DNA from: Branchinecta lynchi
Taxonomy: Eukaryota > Arthropoda > Branchiopoda > Anostraca > Branchinectidae
Length of the DNA stretch: 64,000 nucleotides
NCBI GenBank assembly: GCA_023053575.1
Contig: JAKZAP010000010.1
Coordinates: 22,256,628-22,320,627, forward strand
Direction of reading: 5' to 3'
Both the position numbers and the translations under genes were made by a program. This document shows, piece by piece, positions 59,001 through 64,000 of this stretch (position 1 is its first letter; the number at the start of each line of letters is the position of its first letter). A model generated the notes under the pieces. It worked only from the letters and a program-made list of their open reading frames with translations, was not told where the DNA came from and searched no databases.

Positions 59001-62000
59001 TGTTGCCGAGAATGCATGATATTTAGCCACGCTTTTCAGTGGCAATCTCGGCTACAAAGTTGTCATTCTTGACAACAAACATTGAAGTCTCGGATACACA
59101 GAAAAAATCCCGGCGACAAGAACAGCATTCTCGGCTACATTTCATGCATTCTCGGCGACATTTCATGTATTCTCGGCAACATTTTTTGCCAATTTTGACC
59201 CAAAATGCATGCCATAGTGTTTGCTCATCCGTGGAATACCTGGTGAGAAAAGCGAATCTTGCACTTGAAAAGCTGGAGGTTTTCACTTCGTCAAGTCTAC
59301 TGTGTGTAAATGTGCGCAAGACATTTTTAATGACGTTCTGTTGAGTTGGTAAACCGCCTGATGTGTCTGGCCGGGTAACTTTATGTGGTAAACCAGTTCA
59401 ACAAGTTGATCATCTCCGCTACCTTGGTTTGTATCTTGATTGCCACCTATCATGGAAATGTCACAGTGACGCTATTTCATCAAAAATCGCCCGTGGGGTT
59501 GGTATACTTCGACGTCTACGGCACTTTCTCACACAGAGGATACTTCTAACTATATATTATTCGTTGGTTTATTCTTATATCTCCTATGGCTGCCTCCTAT
59601 GGAGCAGCAACTTCTTATGCAACTATAGAAGAGTGCAAGTTCTACAAAATAAAGCTGTTGGAATAGTCGGTAGATATCTCCAGGATGTGCATGACACTTG
59701 TGCTTGTTTTGCGTCCCTGAAGCTCCTTAATATCGGTCAGATAAGAGATTAGATATGTGTTTCTGTGTATGAATGAATTAGCCCCCGATGTCTTTAAGAG
59801 TGTTTACCAAACAAATAGTGACCTTCATAATTATGGAACAAGGCATAGTGAAGATATAGTTGTGCATTTACGTCATGGTACCCGCTCTTCATTTTCAGTT
59901 AAACACCTGGGTCCATCTGTATGGAATCAGGGGCCCATAAATTTCCTGTAATGCCTCGCCATTCACCGGGCTTGTCATTTCATATGCTTCTATGTTGCCC
60001 GAGCCTCACCTAGTTTCCAAAAATTCCGCTTGGGTCGAATCGGCGTTCTTGCTCAGATAGACAAAATTGCCACCATACCACCAGGTACCTAAGCTAGGAC
60101 AAAAGATCCAGGATACTCTTCCATTATAGAGAAATATTCCTAGTTCAGCACAACAGCTGCAAAATTTTTTTTGTCTATCTGGATAGTCGGGTATTCCATC
60201 CCTGTGGGTATTTCTCGAACTATCTGACGCTCGGTCAAGAGCTCATCAGAAATCTCTTATTGACAAGACCCCTGTATGGTGAGTCATTACAGGAAATTTT
60301 ACAAGTATGGCGAGTCATTACAGGAAATATATGGGTCCCTGATGGAATGAACTACCAGTGAGCATTAGGGCGGCGGAACACGTACCTCAGTTTAAAAAGA
60401 AATTAAAGATTATTTTCTGGGGCATAAATGCTGAATTTTATCATGGGTGGTTAGGGGAGGAAGGATGGGCTAGGGAGGTAATGGTGGGAAGGGGGGTAAG
60501 GTGAGGATGGGAGGGAAGAATGGGGAGAGGGGGGAGTTGAGTATTGATGAGTGAGAGGGATTGGATTTTTTTTTTTTTTTTTTTTATAGCTAAGTAGGTG
60601 TGTGCAATGCAAACCCTCATAGTTTTTTCTCCAGCGCGAAAGTGTTGTTTTTAATTTCTTTATTTATGAATGTTGAAAAATAAAAACTTGAACTTCAACC
60701 GGCTCGGCACCGGGACGCGCAACTTGGTGTACCCCGTTTTTGAGAGTCATCAACTCCTCGGGGCCTCCGTCGCAGCGCCGCTCAGCTCGCTTTGTTCGTG
60801 TGTGCAGTGGCGGACGTAGAAAATTCGAGCAAGGCTAAGATGCTGTGCTAGTTGAGTTTCAGTAGGGATGTTCGTGTCCTCTAGGGGAGCTAGTGTCGCT
60901 GCGATTTAGTCACTTTTTCAAAGTTCTCGCATTACTACTCTCTAGAGTTATTTTGCTCTGAACAAAGCTTTTCTTTGCCATGGCTGGAGTCGTTCTTCTG
61001 CACTGTCAGAACTTTCATAACAGATAACACGAGGATGCGCAGTTTCAACCGTTAATACTTGACAGATAACATTTCGGATGTTATCTGTTGTTTTTGAAAA
61101 CGTAATGCATGAATTGTTATGCATAATAAGCTTTGTTAGGAAGAGCCAAACTTCAAGTTCAAGTTTTATTTCAGCATTCACAAATAAATAAATAAAAAAC
61201 AACACTTTCGCGCTGGAGAAAAAATCTATGAGGGTTTGCATTCGCGTGAAAGTTCACCTATATAAAAAAAAAGAAAAAAAAGAAGAAAATAAAGAAGAAA
61301 TCCAATATCTCTCACTTATCAATACTCAACTCCCCCTCCCCCATTCTTCCCACCGAACCTCACCTTACCCCCCTGCCCACCCTTACCTCCCTAGCCCACC
61401 CTTCCTCCCCTAACCACCCTACAACCCACGACGAAATTCAACATTTATGTCCCAGAAAATAATTTTTTAATTTCTTTTTAAACTGAGGTACGTGTTCCGC
61501 CGCCCTAATGCTCAAAAGCATGTACTGACTTTATTCCTTATCGTTATGATGTCTGAAAACTTTTTGGCAGTTTTTCGATTCTTCCTGATGGCAACACTTA
61601 TTATGCATAACATTTTGAAACACAACAGATAACATCCGAAGTGTTATCTATTAAGCATTATCTGTTGAAGCCGCGCATCCATCTGTTGTGAAACTTCTGA
61701 CAGTGTGCTCATGTATAGTTCCGCTGTTTACGTGAATTGTAAGATACCAGTTAACAAATTCGGGGATCTCTTTTGGGTAATTCAGCAAAAAAAAACTTTA
61801 GTTTTATTTCTTTATTAATTTTATATACTTCGACTTTAGAAAATAGGCAGGTAGACTCAGAAACAAAACAGACAAGTGACGATACTAATATCACTTCGGC
61901 CCCTGGCCCGATCCGGCAGGGGGGGGGGGGGCTCCTAGAAAGCTGCCTACCTTATATTTGATGGTGGATAACGGATACGTCAGCTGAATTTTATTGGAGC

Positions 62001-62901
62001 TATATTTCGGCCCTTCTTGGCAAGGGTTTATATTTGATGGTGGAAAACGGATACGTCAGCTGAATTTTATTGGAGCTATCAAATATGATTCGCAGTCAGC
62101 TTGGGCTGAAGGGAATATTTATCTGCCTACCTTACGCGCAGAACTTCGCCACTGTCTACAAGATTAGAACTTTTCACACCACAAGTTGGCTTGTGCCATC
62201 GTGCAAAGGTTTTTAATACGCCCTTCATAGAAATTCCTTCCAGATTAGTTCTTTTTTGTCCGCTAGTTCTGCTAGCATAAAGTAAACAGTGACACGGTAC
62301 TGCTTTGTATACGTTTATCCAGGTTCATTCATATACTGTTTAAAAAGACTTTGTCTCTATTTGTGCTCCACCCAACTCTGTTCTGTTCAACTTCGTCGAG
62401 TTTGTCGTTCCTGGCTTCCGACTTTCTCCACGGGGCTAATGCGCGACTCGGTATGAACCGGAGGCCCAATCGCTTTTTCCCCCTGCAGCTAACTTATACC
62501 AAGATATCACGTGTGATTGTTATTGCTTGTCTGGCGCATCTGGCGGCACTTCGTCATTGGATTTTATGGGGGGGGGGGTATAGTCCCAACCCATCGTATA
62601 TTAGAAACAAGGCATTCTGGGCTCTCGGTGGAACCTATAATTATGTTTGCAAAGATGTTATGGCTATTCAAATGAATACGAAGGTCATCTTGGCTCCGTT
62701 TGAACGTTTTTCACGTCACCAGTAAGTGTTCCAAAACGGCACCCGTCATCGAGTGTTTTTTTTGCAGTGTTTCCGTTGGAAGGGCCTGTTATAACAGGAA
62801 TTCCGCAACGTTTCGATAACCAAACACACCTCTCCATCAACTGTACACTGAAGAGAACTTATCCCAAGGCACAAATTACATGGAAGATTAACGGAATGCA
62901 G
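43966..62901 (+). CDS. beat: Beaten path (Beat) family immunoglobulin protein, partial gene
   Basis: Exons 43966-44038, 46423-46634, 47336-47471 and 62768-62901 splice in frame (phases 1, 0 and 1). The product is a signal peptide, a first Ig domain with Cys in VTFFCNFDL and in PWSCDVAG plus the intervening Trp in TRWFL, then the hallmark start of the second Ig domain (FPLEGPVITGIP) with Cys in LSINCTL and Trp in ITWKING. In Drosophila, Beat proteins are secreted or membrane-anchored neuronal proteins that bind Side-family receptors in axon guidance. The gene continues past the window. The third intron is 15.3 kb and packed with mobile elements. Which Beat paralogue this is cannot be told. Confidence 0.88.
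44039..44649. other. Beat intron 1, 5' part, with reverse-strand LINE tail
   Basis: 44,205-44,345 on the reverse strand reads 'actccggtgttatccaaaa' then 'gcaggtcaaaaataaatg', the 3' terminus of the Jockey-like LINE family. The rest is unrecognised. Confidence 0.5.
44650..44777. mobile_element. MITE family D, truncated copy
   Basis: 'gctgtactttcaagaaataacccac' onwards matches the interior of 22,431 and 35,077. It is cut off at about 44,777 where another element begins. Confidence 0.65.
44778..45745. mobile_element. Left end and module array of the palindromic-end element
   Basis: It begins with the same hairpin terminus as 2,233 (ttatggcacttgcccttcgg then ccaagtgccatata). It continues with 'gtccgtcagtcggtcc' and 'gctaggacaatcaaacttgg', then at least three ~240-bp diverged modules (gaacaggtgatcggatct, 'tgaaacttgatat', 'ggggggagttgga'). 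No matching right terminus was found, so the copy is truncated. Confidence 0.65.
45746..46159. other. Beat intron 1, nothing recognised
   Basis: AT-rich non-coding sequence; no repeat was recognised. Confidence 0.5.
46160..46403. mobile_element. MITE family I beside Beat exon 2
   Basis: Near-perfect palindrome: 'tttgatagtgcaaaacgga...cagctgaattttattggagc' is mirrored by 'ctctaataaaattcagctg...ttttgcaccatcaaa', and 'cttggcaagggtcctct' is mirrored by 'agaggacccttgccaag'. It ends 19 bp before Beat exon 2. Relatives lie at 6,640 and 61,975. Confidence 0.85.
46423..46634 (+). CDS. beat: Beat-family exon 2, first Ig domain, N-terminal half
   Basis: The acceptor is 'actttcag', the donor GTAAGC, with phase 1 in and 0 out. 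It encodes IEVLEVRVPQVVERGSKV, the first Ig cysteine in FFCNFDL, an N-x-S glycosylation site (NES) and the core Trp in ATRWFLREDLIF, ending in KGPFAVK. The pattern 'V-x-VP-x2-V-x-RG' followed by 'C-x-(F/Y)DL' is characteristic of Beat proteins. Confidence 0.88.
46635..47335. other. Beat intron 2, nothing recognised
   Basis: 701 bp, AT-rich, with a 22-base A run near 47,238. The acceptor is 'ataattccag'. No repeat or ORF is supported. Confidence 0.6.
47336..47471 (+). CDS. beat: Beat-family exon 3, first Ig domain, C-terminal half
   Basis: Phase 0 in, 1 out (donor GTAAGC). KEDSNSTHLIILDIPLSANG leads to PWSCDVAGPPPLF, with the second Ig cysteine in the Y/W-x-C-x-V context, then SAFLQVA. In Beat proteins the corresponding part reads as a Cys followed by an acidic residue and Pro-x-F; that layout is kept here. 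An N-x-S/T site (NST) is present. Confidence 0.85.
47630..47797. mobile_element. MITE family A, copy 4
   Basis: 'cactgtaaaaagtttcttcg' to 'ttttttcagtc', with the same body as copies 1-3. The right end has a substitution. Confidence 0.8.
47854..48139. mobile_element. MITE family K, copy 2
   Basis: 286 bp. 'cctgagcctcgtttttgttg' to 'aacaaaaacgaggctctgg', with the interior in the opposite orientation to copy 1. It starts 56 bp after the family A copy. Confidence 0.85.
48140..49427. other. Beat intron 3, mostly unrecognised
   Basis: 48,480-48,620 ends in 'ggattaaacttgattgatt' and TTGA repeats, like the LINE-type tail at 37,920. A T-run lies near 49,078. No gene was seen. Confidence 0.45.
49428..50056. 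mobile_element. Inverted-repeat element rich in TATCGATA words
   Basis: About 629 bp, with ends 'gtgttgggcgatattt' and 'aatatcgcccaacac'. Both arms are dense in 'tcgatat' words, and an internal 'ccgaataa(g)taagaaatgaat' segment is duplicated (49,655 and 49,863). Non-coding. Confidence 0.8.
50057..50639. other. Beat intron 3, 'ccggtg' rich segment
   Basis: Between 50,100 and 50,340 'caccggtg' or 'ccggtga' occurs repeatedly on both strands, which suggests another inverted-repeat element, but no ends could be fixed. The remainder is unrecognised. Confidence 0.4.
50640..51600. repeat. Family O repeat split by a family D MITE
   Basis: 50,640-50,774 and 51,280-51,600 share phrases ('ttccttaaagt', 'ttcatgatccccatg', 'cccatgatcattc') and resemble 1-240. 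They are separated by the family D copy, consistent with insertion into an older repeat. Confidence 0.5.
50775..51279. mobile_element. MITE family D, copy 3 with internal insert
   Basis: 'ttacaggacccctcgcacta' to 'agacaggtcctttaa'. About 505 bp versus 377 bp for copy 1. The extra segment (about 50,938-51,063) is not found in the other copies. Confidence 0.75.
51652..52226 (-). repeat. 3' LTR (element orientation)
   Basis: 575 bp; matches 58011-58585 at an offset of 6,359 bases. The outer edge is 'taaaacaatagg' and the inner edge 'cttcgtaaca'. Flanked outside by 'agcc'. Confidence 0.92.
52227..52235 (-). other. Polypurine tract
   Basis: Reverse-strand TGGGAGGAG directly abuts the 3' LTR start. 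This is where plus-strand DNA priming occurs in LTR elements. Confidence 0.75.
52236..54340 (-). other. Long non-coding 3' part of the LTR element
   Basis: About 2.1 kb without ORFs attributable to retroelement enzymes. A short duplication 'gtcggtggatattgggttttcacgccctc'-like lies at 52,455-52,555 ('gttgggttttcacgccctc' twice). The forward 117-aa ORF over it is antisense to the element and unconvincing. Confidence 0.55.
54341..54660 (-). repeat. Approximately 140-bp tandem repeat inside the LTR element
   Basis: 'gatgattttagttgttttc', 'ctcttctg(c/t)ggcctcttctttggcc' and 'tacaataaaata'-type phrases recur at about 54,380, 54,520 and partly 54,650. On the reverse strand the middle copies read as a Glu/Lys-rich ORF without known homology. 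Confidence 0.65.
54862..55271 (-). pseudogene. Possible relic of an integrase C-terminal region
   Basis: Two short reverse-strand ORFs. One holds VVQGQSVILRG, then LSPISLVQETTNRRRYILSD, which loosely recalls the GPY-type C-terminal segment of gypsy integrases (G-P-x-(S/T)-Y then an RRH-like stretch). The next is Gly/Ser-rich, as tails after integrase often are. The catalytic core is not present. The match is weak. Confidence 0.3.
55347..56621 (-). CDS. Retropepsin-like ORF with ~57-aa tandem repeats
   Basis: 424 aa. Residues about 28-120 resemble a retroviral-type aspartic protease: the flap and core phrases ETGVSVSLI, ITETIHINGSDYKETFLVS, and PMILGYGFLKTHDLVVD (the ILG-x-GFL motif). The catalytic Asp of the usual DTG is Glu here, so activity is doubtful. 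The second half contains about three copies of a unit with GIGSRPN-, CYFSGGAQTEQQC- and NGCCCLAQQ-like phrases (period about 170 bp), unusually rich in Cys and Gln. The reverse transcriptase that normally follows is missing. The ORF may start upstream without ATG by frameshift from gag. Confidence 0.65.
   Translation of the reverse strand: MCFDSCNSVKYNLLPYFQCNICCISAQVSAETGVSVSLIGLDLYFQLPKVVRDVFVRGGGDVCSATGHNMDIFGSITETIHINGSDYKETFLVSEKLRVPMILGYGFLKTHDLVVDAKHEKLIKRNSRECCHTLNFHNNQTTRKSEILKVKRTQSDCMVTEPYKVRQQPYCFLGGANTEQQCTTTTNNTSLQLDTVPCTTSNGCCCLAQQHRGIGSRPNHTSEQHCYFSGGAQTEQQCATTTNNILFQHDTVPCITSNGCCCLAQQQYRGIGSKPNRTLEHLCYFSGDAHIEQRCTPTTTMTLCHCDSTSCAISCCCTIQQSTRIAGSGSIPYQVPSCSDNSIYCKDESNKPITFSGFESCSVAQLNITGVQDIAFAADNKTLVAQLQTTTIFITATHIKDQEVAIQHRTTASILSQIRRRFNE
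56694..57656 (-). CDS. Gag polyprotein of the LTR element
   Basis: 320 aa from the ATG (MTEQQDKVG). The first ~190 residues are capsid-like, with FDGTGDVLVFLDALEKL, DFEEATNILINDYRA and a helical, Leu-rich layout typical of Ty3/gypsy Gag. The nucleocapsid zinc knuckles lie in the -1 frame over about 56,705-56,885: two intact CX2CX4HX4C knuckles and a third whose first Cys is Tyr. The main frame therefore ends in non-homologous residues. This is either a one-base frameshift mutation or a frameshift site; I do not restore it here. The nucleocapsid frame ends in a TAG. Confidence 0.8.
   Translation of the reverse strand: MTEQQDKVGSKISLDTLCKIATHVASFDGTGDVLVFLDALEKLRNWDDSIKDTELIRLAFMKTIGTAANFLAGSGKFSSFDTLKKSLYQQFKHTSRTAKLVHETLLLNEGDDPFPFIEDLKLKALQLMGLDEMPGEDEEGFYNLLKNLLLESLSPKLGMRVVARCPKDFEEATNILINDYRAREFAKSRSSRTLSTITQASSLDKTESVSGHTNVIGDSGGGNFLLNKGSGQDHSGRYDKKTGSSVYRNNRRAEKIVSVLSAKRVAIFQGTAVCIVSRAANQATAGIIARLAGQTSRSTTIVASQVILAASVGYQMNFRI
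57657..58010 (-). other. 5' leader of the LTR element with primer-binding-like site
   Basis: AT-rich leader between gag and the 5' LTR. The first bases inside the LTR, on the reverse strand, are A then TGGTGCAGCGCTGGTTC. A TGG start is standard for tRNA-primed elements, but I could not assign a tRNA. Confidence 0.6.
58011..58585 (-). repeat. 5' LTR (element orientation)
   Basis: 575 bp; matches 51652-52226. It carries the transcription start region of the element if active. The outer flank is 'agcct'. Confidence 0.92.
58794..59216. mobile_element. Fold-back element with GCCGAGAAT motifs, 7-bp target duplication
   Basis: 423 bp. Ends 'tatggcatgcattttgggtc' and its reverse complement. It is flanked by GTGTTTG at 58,787-58,793 and 59,217-59,223. 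About ten copies of 'gccgaga(at)' or its complement 'tctcgg(c)' are spread along both arms. Non-coding. Inserted within the RT domain of the LINE fragment. Confidence 0.88.
59928..60341. mobile_element. MITE family F, copy 2, with 7-bp target duplication
   Basis: 414 bp, 'caggggcccataaatttcc' to 'aatatatgggtccctg', flanked by ATGGAAT at 59,921-59,927 and 60,342-60,348. It interrupts the LINE codon run for VWN-ELP. It is longer than copy 1 because of an internal inverted duplication near 60,270-60,330. Confidence 0.9.
61002..61707. mobile_element. MITE family B, copy 4, split by a LINE tail
   Basis: The left half 'cactgtcagaactttcataa' to 'taggaagagccaaa' (61,002-61,147) and right half 'aaaagcatgtactgac' to 'gaaacttctgacagtg' (about 61,516-61,707) rebuild the family B order. 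They are separated by a reverse-strand LINE 3' end. Confidence 0.8.
61148..61515 (-). mobile_element. CR1/L2-like LINE 3' end, reverse strand
   Basis: Same family as 58,740-60,700: reverse-strand 'gagcattagggcggcggaac' at the 5' side, the same G-rich 3' UTR (C-rich on the + strand at 61,330-61,430) and the 'aaaacttgaacttgaag' tail at 61,148. It lies in inverted orientation, 450 bp from the first copy. Confidence 0.85.
61720..62767. other. Beat intron 3, end; MITE family I remnants
   Basis: 61,965-62,130 carries two left-end pieces of family I ('tttgatggtgga(t/a)aacgga') and a right end ('tcgcagtcagcttgggctg'). A G-run is at 61,920 and another at 62,570. The 124-aa ORF at 62,351-62,725 does not resemble Beat sequence. 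The region ends at the acceptor 'ttttttgcag'. Confidence 0.5.
62768..62901 (+). CDS. beat: Beat-family exon 4, start of second Ig domain
   Basis: Phase 1 in. The first codon is completed by the last base of exon 3, giving V-FPLEGPVITGIPQRF, the linker and start of the second Ig domain that are near-invariant in Beat proteins. Then LSINCTLKR (Ig Cys) and AQITWKINGMQ (core Trp). The proposed donor is GCAAGT, a GC-type donor; the frame stays open beyond it into sequence that no longer resembles Beat. The next exon lies beyond or near the window edge. Confidence 0.85.
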
Positions 62902-62959
62902 GCAAGTGAAATTGTTCGCATTAGACACGGGGCAGTTCATTGCATAGATTCAATCAGAC

Positions 62960-63480
62960 ACCACAATGACAAGCTTTCTTCGAGGTGTGGAATGGATTTG
63001 AGGCTAAACACGTCGAAATGTATTCGAGGACCACCGAAATACGTTCGAGCCGTTAAATGTTTTCGAGGAATCGGTATTTACATTCGAGAATCTTTTCGAG
63101 ATTTTTTTTTAGGTCTTCGAGAAACTGCAAAAAGTATTCGAGAAAAGATAAAAATTATTCGAGAATTTCTAAAACATATTTGAAATTGAAATTGAAATAA
63201 GTCACTCAAGATTGACAAAAATCTATTCCAGAATAACAAAAATACATTTGAGAATTTAAGAAATAAAAACTCACGAACACATTTTTGTCATTCTCGGATA
63301 CATATGTGTCATTCTCGGGTACATTTGTATCATTCTCGAATACCTAATTTCAGTTTTAATGTCAAATAATTTTAAAACATTCTCGAATACTTTTTATCTT
63401 TACTCTAATACTTTTTGTTATTTCTCGAATACAAACACCGACTCCTCGAAGACATCCTCGAATATATCGTTTAAATAGGT
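62960..63480. mobile_element. Fold-back region with arrays of TTCGAGAAT-like motifs
   Basis: The left half has about a dozen 'ttcgag' words (attcgaggacc, 'cattcgagaatc', 'attcgagaaaag'). The right half, from about 63,290, has the complementary 'ctcg(g/a)a' words (cattctcggatac, 'tctcgaatac'). The symmetry centre is near 63,220. The long ORFs on both strands follow the motif spacing. Termini and target duplication were not found. Confidence 0.65.
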
Positions 63481-64000
63481 GTAATAATATGAGGCGTATA
63501 CAGATTGCTCTTTTTTTCGAGGTGAGCTTTAATAAGGTGTTATTAAAGCATTGTTCAAATAGGTATAATAAGCTCAAAAGTGCTAGACGCGTTGCTTACA
63601 TCTTAATACACACCCTTGTTCAAATAGGAGGGGAGAAGGTTCTTATCATTGCAGCGTTCGGTGTTGCCAGCTTCTAAAGATAAGAAAAAGTGATCTTAGT
63701 ACTAATTGAAGTACACGACACGAGTACAATCTGACAACCGTTATTTATCAATTTAACTGTTAGTTATTTATTTATTAGAAACAAGTAGTATTAAGAAATT
63801 GCAGCGCAAGTCCTTAGGACTTACTTTTTGCTGGAATAGGATATTAGTAATATTATTTTATTTTATTTTCAATGTTTTGATTAAAAATGAAATAAAACCT
63901 ACCTACCAACCTTGGGACAACCCTAAAGACGATGCTCCTTTCCTCGGCCCGCTGGCGGAACCAAGCAATCGATCTGATTGGCATGCATAAGCGAAAACAG
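63481..64000. other. Non-coding right edge
   Basis: 'caaataggtgtaataat' and 'caaataggtataataag' are duplicated near 63,470 and 63,556. 63,800-63,910 ends in 'gaaataaaacctacctacc', which looks like a retroelement 3' tail. No further Beat exon could be supported. Confidence 0.45.

Larger units (their letters stand above)
58740..60700 (+). mobile_element. CR1/L2-like LINE 3' fragment with two nested insertions
   Basis: The reading starts at SFADDTVLTVF (the RT catalytic motif) at about 58,758, is cut at 58,794-59,216, and resumes. DHLRYLGLYLDCHLSW, SLVYSYISYGCLLWSS, LQNKAVGIVGRYL and NELAPDVFKSVY follow. It is cut again at 59,928-60,341 inside LGPSVWN and resumes with ELPVSIRAAEHVPQFKKKLK. One in-frame stop lies near 59,750. 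The 3' UTR is strongly G-rich (60,450-60,540), followed by a T run and a 'aataaaaacttgaactt' tail. 5'-truncated and inactive. Confidence 0.85.

Noticed and set aside
62351..62725. 124-aa ORF just before Beat exon 4 as a possible extra exon
   Set aside because: Its sequence does not resemble Beat proteins, and exons 3 and 4 already join perfectly in phase and homology without it.
63799..63990. 63-aa ORF as the next Beat exon
   Set aside because: The translation lacks Ig features and overlaps a retroelement-like tail with 'aataaaacctacctacc'.

Overview
The window is nuclear DNA from an animal. It has long spliceable introns, low coding density, many families of short inverted-repeat transposons and several non-LTR retrotransposon lineages. 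Two host genes were recognised. One is a TMC1/2/3-type mechanotransduction channel gene (Tmc). The other is a two-immunoglobulin-domain gene of the Beaten path (Beat) family, which is known from arthropods. I therefore infer an arthropod, possibly a crustacean or non-insect hexapod. The species cannot be fixed from the sequence alone. A run of exactly 100 N marks an assembly gap.

Layout. 1-5.1 kb is repeat-derived: a degenerate module array, two arrays of a 20-bp CACGTG-containing unit, and a 2.9-kb inverted-repeat element with palindromic ends. 5.3-17.3 kb holds five Tmc exons on the + strand, all open and with matching splice phases. The fourth intron carries a non-LTR retrotransposon with an intact 894-aa endonuclease/reverse transcriptase ORF. 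Neither the 5' nor the 3' end of Tmc was found. 17.3-31.4 kb is non-genic and holds a degenerate satellite, the gap, many MITEs and LINE remnants. 31.4-33.9 kb holds two adjacent copies of a fold-back element, the first with mirrored 63-bp minisatellite arms. 34.1-34.4 kb has a candidate membrane-protein exon on the - strand. 34.9-38.1 kb is a broken palindrome enclosing a reverse-strand LINE whose reverse transcriptase is open. 38.7-43.4 kb is MITE-rich.

43.97-62.9 kb is the Beat-family gene (+ strand): a signal-peptide exon, two exons for the first Ig domain and one exon beginning the second. Its third intron (15.3 kb) contains a complete LTR element (51,652-58,585). That element has two LTRs that look alike wherever compared, a short target duplication, a primer-binding-site-like start and a polypurine tract, plus gag and a retropepsin-like ORF, but no reverse transcriptase. 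The same intron holds a CR1/L2-like LINE fragment into which two different inverted-repeat elements were inserted, each leaving a 7-bp target duplication. The gene runs off the right edge.

The two host genes have no visible functional link beyond both being typical of neural or sensory tissue. The window's main interest is nested mobile-element architecture. No bacterial-type operon, CRISPR array, rRNA or tRNA gene was seen. Boundaries of repeats are by eye and are good to a few bases where target duplications are given, and to tens of bases elsewhere.
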